Of a stretch of DNA of 64,000 nt, positions 32,066-41,000 are shown piece after piece. The translations under genes and the position numbers were made by a program. The notes below the pieces were generated by a model. That model saw nothing but the letters and a program-made list of their open reading frames with translations. It did no database searches and was not told where the DNA came from. Position 1 is the stretch's first letter. Every line of letters begins with the position of its first letter. This DNA is from Branchiostoma floridae (taxonomy: Eukaryota; Chordata; Leptocardii; Amphioxiformes; Branchiostomatidae): NCBI RefSeq assembly GCF_000003815.2, contig NC_049987.1, positions 6,679,916 to 6,743,915 of the forward strand, written 5' to 3'.

Positions 32066-35000
32066 CTGCACCAAGAGTAATGTCTGTGGGAACAGGTACA
32101 GGCAGGGGGAGGGGGGCACAGGAGCGGGAGGGGGGCACAAAGGGTGGAGGGGGTAACAATACGAAGAAGGAAACAATGGGCAAAGGAGGAAACAATGGGG
32201 AGGGGTCAGGATATGGAGGGAGGAGGCAGGACAAGGTGTTAGCACATGTACATGTAGATTAGGCATGCAACAATAATAGCTGTGTTACACATGCACAACA
32301 ATTATTACTGTGTTCTTGTTACACATAAAACAATGGTGGCTATGTTTACATCACACATACAATAATGATGGCTTTGTACATGTTACACTTGAAAAAATTA
32401 ACTCTGTCTACACATTTACACATGCAACACAATTTGTTGATTATGTACACACAAGACAGCAAATGTGTTAGATCTGAAGATATGACATGTTTTTCCAATG
32501 ACATAACATCCATGCACAAGCTTTGTAATTGTAGTGGCTGTTAGTATGTGACATTCACAACAAACATGTACACTATGTGTAATATTGTAGTAAAACCCAG
32601 CATAATAAAAGTGACAACTGGCAAAACTGAAAACTTAAAGATACATGTACAACCAAAACCTGAATATACAAACCTAATGCAACCAAATATAACTTAAAGA
32701 TATAACACAAACTTGATTCTTAAAGATATAACACAAACTTGATTATTAAAGATACAACCCAGACTTACAGATATAACAAAAACTTACAGATACAACCCAA
32801 ACAGAGGGCACTATGATCATCTTACCTTCATTGTCCAAAAATCTTGCATCTGAGTCGTTCAGAGATGTATCTCTTTCAAATAGTTGTTTTCCTGGTTGAA
32901 AAATACAAATGCAGCACAGTCATTCAGCAACAGTGAGTTAAAATATGACAAATGTTAAGTGCTACTTACATTAGGGCCTTACAACCATTGCCCAACAGAG
33001 ATGTCATATCAGGGCTTTAGCCAGCTCGAAATTTTTTTCCGTCAGCCAATTACAATCGTCGCGAAAACCGCGAAAATTAATTAGAAGGACTGAACTGAGA
33101 CCTTGAAAAACGGGTTTTAATGAGATTATCGTATGCGAAAGGGCGCCGACACACATTGTCAACAATCATAACAATAGCAAAACAAACAGTGTGTGGCTTT
33201 TACGGCCGTGGACGGCGTCCCCAAGCCGCCTGTAGCTTCCACCAAGGATTTTTGTCCGTCAAGGTTGACGGATTGGTTTTAAAATTTTTCCGTCAGACGC
33301 AGCAAATTTCCGTCAATTGACGGAAAAACGGACGCTGGCTAGACCCCTGTGTCATATACTTGGATTGCTTATTCCTTGATAATAACGGGAAAATTTGGAT
33401 AAATCAAATGTTAATGTTGAAAATTATACTTCAACTTTGCTTCACATTCATAATGATTCTTCCAAGGATAAGGAAACTATCAACCTATGCAATAATGATT
33501 TATGTTAGACATAAGAAAAACTTAGTAGAAACAGGTGAAAGTAAAATATTCCAGTCTATCTTATCAAATAGTGTTCATCCCTTTATTCTTACCAAGACCC
33601 TAAGAAATCTGCAACAAGTTTACCATATAACCTACCTGATAACTTTTTACTGTTGTCTTCATCTTTTTTAGACTTCTTCTTTTCAGCCATTTCTTGGTCA
33701 AACCTGGCTTTCCACGCCAGAAAGGTTTCTATATTAACTCGGGTACCCTCAAATCTTTTCTGTAACAAGAAAGCATCATTCATTGGGTTATAACATTGGC
33801 AAAATGACAAGTTTCTCAAGCAACTGTATAGATATGTTACAGAAAATATAAAGAGAAAATTTCTATCTTGCATATGTTAGAACCCAGATGTCTAGTACTC
33901 ATCCATGGTCAACTGGGATCTACTTCCCAATGGTACTTTTGCGCTTTACTTAAAGCATGATATTTACATGACAAAAATGGCAACAAAAAAAACTGAGAAA
34001 AAGAGGGCAAAAAGCTTTCATCAAGATGAAAGCCCAGTGTGGGTCTACCAGATGAAACCATTCATAATCAATTCTTTCATCATTATTTACCACACTTCAC
34101 TTTTGTTGATTAATCACAGCAGGGCCTTTGTTTCACTTCCACACTGTCAGAAAAGTTCGTTATCGGTACCTTTTCTTTCTCCTCTTCTTCTCTCTGTTTT
34201 CTTTCCCTCTCTTCTTCTGCCTGTTTCTTCTTCTCCTCCACCAGTTCACTCAGTCTCTCCTGCACAGCTGACACCAGGGTGAACACCATCACCATGCCCA
34301 GGTTCTCCTCAGCCTGGGGACAACATTGTCATCTTATCCTTTTGCTATGTATATGCATTTAGGTGTGTGTTCTAACTAGGGTAAGCCCGCTGGACAGAGC
34401 TGCATGGAAATGCAGTGTGAGGACTAGCCAACTGCTGCCTACCAGTGTCAGGGATCCCAGCAGCAGTACAATCAAATACTGGATACTAGTACTACTTCTA
34501 CTGTTTCTTTCCCTCATGTTGTGTTTAATAATTGTATTTACCTGTTTTTAAGTTTACTGTTGTGTTAAACTATTGTGATGTTTACTGTAGTGTAGTACCT
34601 ATAGCTACCTGTTGTTGTAGTAGCTCCTGTATTGAGCTGACGTCCTCCTTTGTAATGTTGTTGTATTTACCTGTTATGTTTACTGCAGTGTTTAACTGCT
34701 GTTGTTTTCTGTAGTGTTAACCTGCTGTTGTTTTCTGTACTGTTTACCTGTTGTTGTAGCAGCTCCTGTATAGTGCTGACGTCCTCCTCTGTAAGGTTCT
34801 GTGGTGACAACACCTCCATGTCAGGAGGGGCATCAGGGTAGGTGGGGACGTACGTGAACTGCAGGTCAACTCCGAGGGGGTCGCATTCTGGGGTGGGGAC
34901 CAGAGGAACATTTTAATGACAAATGACACTACTACCTCAGGGCTCGAAATACTTTTCTCTGCATACCTGCATTGGTACAGGTAACTTTGAAAATTACCTG

Positions 35001-38000
35001 CACCAGACAAATTTTACCTGTACCACTCAAGAAAGTATGGAACCATTGCTACTTTTTCTTTTATACTTTATAGGTGGTAACAGTCAATGCAGCTAAAAAC
35101 AATCTATATACAATCTAATCTGACATTAGAGGACATTTAGGTATAAACCCAAGTACATGGACCAGTGCAGGTTAGGTGCAGGTAGACACCAGAAATACCT
35201 GCACAGCTCCAATTTTACCTGCACTAACCTGCATATGCAGGTGGCATTTCGAGCCCTGTACCTATTACCCAGTGTTGTGAGAGAGGGCATGTGTCTGTCG
35301 AGTCCCCAGCCAGAGCACACCAGGCCCGAACAATGCTGACTGGCTTCTCTTGCTGGCAGTCATACACATCAACCCTCACATTCAATCAGGCCTATGTATA
35401 TTGCCCATCCTTGGGCATAGATTACAAACTAGATCCCTCCATCTCATGTGGTCCTGGGCCCTCAATTTAACACAGTACTAGCAATGATTATGTACTACTA
35501 GCCCTTCAACAGTTGCCACAGTTAACACGGACCTATGTATTCTTATTTTCTGCTGACATGTTATACCCGCCCGACCCCGAGGGCCGGGCGCTAAGCGGGC
35601 ACTACAGACGACGTCAGGGCCAAAACTGTGGGAGACCAGACTTTAATGTCAAACCAGATATATCCACTTTACAGAACTCCCCCACACGCATGCGTGTACA
35701 CTGGGATAATCCATTACTTGAGCTAGTGGGGGGTTTCACCATGCTACACACTCCCCCTCTCACTAAAATGTCGTCCCGACATTGCCAATAACAGTAAAAA
35801 CAGAACTACAATATGTATGTCACTTATTAACAGTTGCCTTTGCCAATATCTAATGTCGATCATAAGGATAACTCTACTTGTACAAAGCATGTCAACCTAC
35901 CAGTTCTTGCACAATTGTATAACTATGGAGCTGAGTTGCAGCTTATGTCCGTCTGACACCTGTATCCCCGTAAGTTCTCAGTGAACTTCATTCAAACTTC
36001 TCTAGATGACATCCATTTTCTGGAAGTGACTTCAAACATGGCAGTCTTGCGTTTGGTTCCGTGACATCCTCAAACTCGGTATCTTGGACTTCTTACCGGA
36101 CATCCTCAACTCTGTTGTCTTGGGTTGGTCCCACTACACCCTCAAACTTTGTATTCTTGGATTTCTTACCGGCCATCCTCAACTCTGTTGTCTTGGGTTG
36201 GTTCCACTACACCCTCAAACTTTGTATTCTTGGATTTCTTACCGGCCATCCTCAACTCTGTTGTCTTGGGTTGGTTCCACTACACCCTCAAACTTTGTGT
36301 TCTTGGATTTACATCCGGTCATCCTCAACTCTTGTTTTCTTGGACTGTCCTTAACCCTCAAACTAAGCATTCCTGAATTCTAATGTCTACCTGAATTCCT
36401 CAACTATATTTTATTGTAGCGCTGGATTCAGAGTCCAAAGTGCTAACCTTTCTGGGCCTCCATGCCCATTGCTTGGATCATAGCTCTGGTACCAGACTTC
36501 TTCAGCATAGACAATAACTAGACAACTCTGTATGAATGCTAATTGTTAATCTACATACTAAACGTACCCTATGAATTCAATCTATAACTTAACAAAATGT
36601 TAAACATGCGAAAGTTCTGCTTGCTCATGCCTCATGTCGGCTACTTAACGGTCCCGACCGCATCAGTTCTTCCTCTGTTTTTGCCACAGTCTCGTGTGCT
36701 TGCCAGCCTGTGCTTGTCATCTTCTTTCCATTGTGGGGACACAATTTGATTGACGTTCTTGATCTCCCCAGTGCCCTCCTGGTCTCCTCCATCACTTGAG
36801 TGGTGGATCTTGTTTACTAGGGTTACCTCAGTGGGTTGACCTCTGGCAATGCTGGTGAGTGACGCAACTCTTCTGCCGAGCTGATCGGTAACTTGACACC
36901 AACCACATGTGCCGTTTTCCTGGTTTTCCCGCTGAAGCTGGTACAGCCTACAGGCCACACTGACGAGTGAAAGTCTGCTACTTTCCCCTCTCTGTATGTC
37001 TTCTCACAACGATGCTATACTGCGTTGGCACGGGTTACTTCCAATTTCTTCTTGTAGGTACGGTAGCCCTCCCCCTTACTTCCGTCGTCNNNNNNNNNNN
37101 NNNNNNNNNNNNNNNNNNNNNNNNNNNNNNNNNNNNNNNNNNNNNNNNNNNNNNNNNNNNNNNNNNNNNNNNNNNNNNNNNNNNNNNNNTAGCATGGTGA
37201 AACCCCCCACTAGCTCAAGTAATGGATTATCCCAGTGTACACGCATGCGTGTGGGGCAGTTCTGTAAAGTGGATATATCTGGTTTGACATTAAAGTCTGG
37301 TCTCCCACAGTTTTGGCCCTGACGTCGTCTGTAGTGCCCGCTTAGCGCCCGGCCCTCGGGGTCGGGCGGGTAACAATTTGGAGGTTCCACCGAGATCAAA
37401 AGTTCCAGGAAAAACGGAGCGGATGGCGCGGTAACAGCCCGTGAAGTTGGAGAGAAGCGGCAAGAGAGAAAGGTCGTCTGACGGAAGTTCCCGCCGAAAC
37501 GGTCACGTGACGCGACGGAACGTGGGACGAGAGGTCAGAGGTTAGTTCTCCGGTTTCACAACAAAGATGGCGGCGCCCATAAGACGACGGAAGTAAGGGG
37601 GAGGGCTACCGTACCTACAAGAAGAAATTGGAAGTAACCTGTGCCAACTCAGTATAGCATCGTTGTGAGAAGACATACAGAGAGGGGAAAGTAGCAGACT
37701 TTCACTCGTCAGTGTGGCCTGTAGGCTGTACCAGCTTCAGCGGGAAAACCAGGAAAACGGCACATGTGGTTGGTGTCAAGTTACCGATCAGCTCGGCAGA
37801 AGAGTTGCGTCACTCACCAGCATTGCCAGAGGTCAACCCACTGAGGTAACCCTAGTAAACAAGATCCACCACTCAAGTGATGGAGGAGACCAGGAAGGCA
37901 CTGGGGAGATCAAGAACGTCAATCAAATTGTGTCCCCACAATGGAAAGAAGATGACAAGCACAGGCTGGCAAGCACACGAGACTGTGGCAAAAACAGAGG

Positions 38001-41000
38001 AAGAACTGATGCGGTCGGGACCGTTAAGTAGCCGACATCAGGCATGAGCAAGCAGGACTTTCGCATGTTTAACATTTTGTTAAGTTATAGATTGAATTCA
38101 TAGGGTACGTTTAGTATGTAGATTAACAATTAGCATTCATACAGAGTTGTCTAGTTATTGTCTATGCTGAAGAAGTCTGGTACCAGAGCTATGATCCAAG
38201 CAATGGGCATGGAGGCCCAGAAAGGTTAGCACTTTGGACTCTGAATCCAGCGCTACAATAAAATATGGTTGAGGAATTCAGGTAGACATTAGAATTCAGG
38301 GATGCTTAGTTTGAGGGTTAAGGACAGTCCAAGAAAACAAAAGTTGAGGATGGCCGGATCTAAATCCAAGAACACAAAGTTTGAGGGTGTAGTGGAACCA
38401 ACCCAAGACAACAGAGTTGAGGATGGCCGGTAAGAAATCCAAGAATACAAAGTTTGAGGGTGTAGTGGAACTAACCCAAGACAACAGAGTTGAGGATGGC
38501 CGGTAAGAAATCCAAGAATACAAAGTTTGAGGGTGTAGTGGGACCAACCCAAGACAACAGAGTTGAGGATGTCCGGTAAGAAGTCCAAGATACCGAGTTT
38601 GAGGATGTCACGGAACCAAACCCAAGACTGCCATGTTTGAAGTCACTTCCAGAAAATGGATGTCATCTAGAGAAGTTTGAATGAAGTTCACTGAAAACTT
38701 ACGGGGATACAGGTGTCAGACGGACATAAGCTGCAACTCAGCTCCATAGTTATACAATTGTGCAAGAACTGTTAGGTTGACATGCTTTGTACAAGTAGAG
38801 TTATCCTTATGATCGACATTAGATATTGGCAAAGGCAACTGTTAATAAGTGACATACATATTGTAGTTCTGTTTTTACTGTTATTGGCAATGTCGGGACG
38901 ACATTTTAGTGAGAGGGGGAGTGTGTAGCGGAAGCAGGACGACTCGGACCATTTCCAACTCGGCCCACTGGAAATCTGGTCAACTCGGCCCATCTGCCGG
39001 GACAAGTCGGACCATCCCATGGACAAGTCGGACCACCCCCTTAGTCAACTCGGACCATCGCCCTTGGTCAACTCGGACCATTATTGGAGACAGAAATTAG
39101 ACACAAACGCACAATAATAATTTTCGATATACAATGTACATCGAGCTTTAATCATCGGTTGTGTTCAATTTAATCCAACTGTGTTCATTTTTTTCCACGG
39201 GTAATGAGTAGAACTGGTGCTACTCCTAACTCAACAACGTCAAAAAAGACGGCGTGAGCCGGTCGGCAAAAATATCTTACTAAGTAAAAATATCTACCCC
39301 TTGTCACTTACACAAATGAAATAGCAGCGAATGGCACCGAGAACAAAAGAAACATATGGTTGACCAAACTGTCTTCTTATTCACAAGTTCTGAGCTTGGA
39401 GCTAGTATCGTTGATGCATGATTTGGTTAAAGAAATCCCAAACAAAAACAAAGGAAAACATGGCGTCTCCGCCAGGGGCAAGCTATCCCACGGATCACTG
39501 CGGTAAGTTAGCAAACGGCGGGAACTTTGAATATATGTTTATTTGACACTTTGTAAATGTGTCTCTGTCCTACAATGTCTAACTGTGACTTTGAGGTTTT
39601 TGACGTCCCAAACCGCCGGCGCTTATGCAATCAACACGATTTTGAATAGACTTTTAGAGACCGCCGCGTTTTGTCAGACAACTTTTAGCTGTTGACTTTG
39701 ACGTCCCAAACCGCCGGCGCTTAGGCAATCGACGTGATTTTGAATAGACTTTTAGAGACCGCGGCTTTTTGTCAGACAACTTCTAGCTGTTGACTTTGAA
39801 GTTTTTGACGTCCCAAACCGCCGGCGCTTAGGCAATCAACGTGATTTTGAATAGAGACCGCGGCTTTTTGTTAGACAACATGTTGGGCTATAAAACAGAT
39901 ATGTTATGGCAAACCAGTCTAGTTGTCATCCAGTTTACACCCGAGAGCGGCAGTCATGGTTACTTGTGTAGTATGCAGGAAAGCGGTTCGTCGGAGACAG
40001 GAGGCACTACAATGTGATTGCGAGAAGTGGCAGCATCGTGCTTGTCAGACAGGTAAGAGAAAATTTTGCTTTATTTCAATTTAGGCAGTTAAGTTATGGG
40101 TTATTCTAGTTAATTGATTGATTATAACTAATACAGATAACAGATAATTAAAGTCTGTGTTCTATATCATATATCATATATGAATATCCAGTATAGTTGC
40201 TACCCTTGATAGTATGGCAAGCTCTTCTCTGCATTTGTACTAGCTAAAACATCGCTTACCTAGTTTGATTTCCGGACCTTATCTTATAGATGCAATATTA
40301 ATAATCCATTGTTTTCTGTTTCTCCTAGGTATCTCCAGAGAGAGCTACCGACGCATGAATCGAGGGGAGGCCAATGAAGAGCTGGCGGCTTGGAGGTGCA
40401 ACGACTGTTCTCAGCTTCAGCCCGAAGATGACGACATGTACAGTCAGTCTGAGTCCGAAGATGAAGAGGACGTAAACGGTCTGTCAGACTTCAGTCACGG
40501 AACTGTGTCTGATGTCGAAGACGTTCAGGAGCTACCACAGCGGCATCCTGACGACGTGACATTCGACGAAGACCCGTACGTCAACGACAACCCGGCTACT
40601 ACCTTCACCTTGATCCCCGCATCCACGCAAAGGGGCAAGGGCAAGCTGATTAGCAGTGATGGGTATACCTACACGTTCAAGAGGGATACCCAGACCAGCG
40701 TGCACTGGCGATGCGCCGTGAGAAACAAAACCACCGACTGTCCTGCAACCGTGATACAGAAAGGAGATGTGTTCGAACCGGGCCTGCCGGATCACATACA
40801 TCCAGCCAATCAGGACGCAGAACTCCGTGCTAGAATCACTGTAGACATCAGAACGAAGGCCCCACAACAGATCTTCGAACCGGCATCGAACCTCGTGGAC
40901 GAGGTGATTGTAGCCAACGCAGACAACCCAGGTCTACCGAGCCATGCAGCCCTCATCCGACAAGTCAATCGGGCCAAGTCCAAGCTTCGACCGGACGAAC

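Larger units (their letters stand above)
35559..37089 (-). mobile_element. non-autonomous LTR retrotransposon, minus copy, cut by the gap
   Basis: In minus orientation the 3' LTR is 35559-35750 (TGTGTAGCATGG..TAACA), preceded by a polypurine tract (GAGAGGGGGAG). The interior (35751-37089) is the reverse complement of 37580-38930 with about 1-2% differences. The 5' LTR would fall in the gap. It contains a 73-bp tandem array (about 36070-36360), a 105-codon frame and the tRNA-Gln-like fragment, as in the plus copy. It has no gag or pol. Confidence 0.8.

Noticed and set aside
36061-36383. Overlapping ~80-100 codon frames with repeated LGW/PQT residues
   Set aside because: They come from a 73-bp tandem repeat read in all three frames, so no protein is implied.
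35559-38931. The inverted arms as a pure misassembly of one element
   Set aside because: The arms differ at several positions and have different outer flanks, so two real copies are more likely, although the gap keeps some doubt.
40265-40328. Upstream 21 codons of the long transposase frame (hydrophobic start)
   Set aside because: They lie in the intron. The PHD finger needs exon 39956-40052 joined to 40329, and the acceptor TCTCCTAG is clear.
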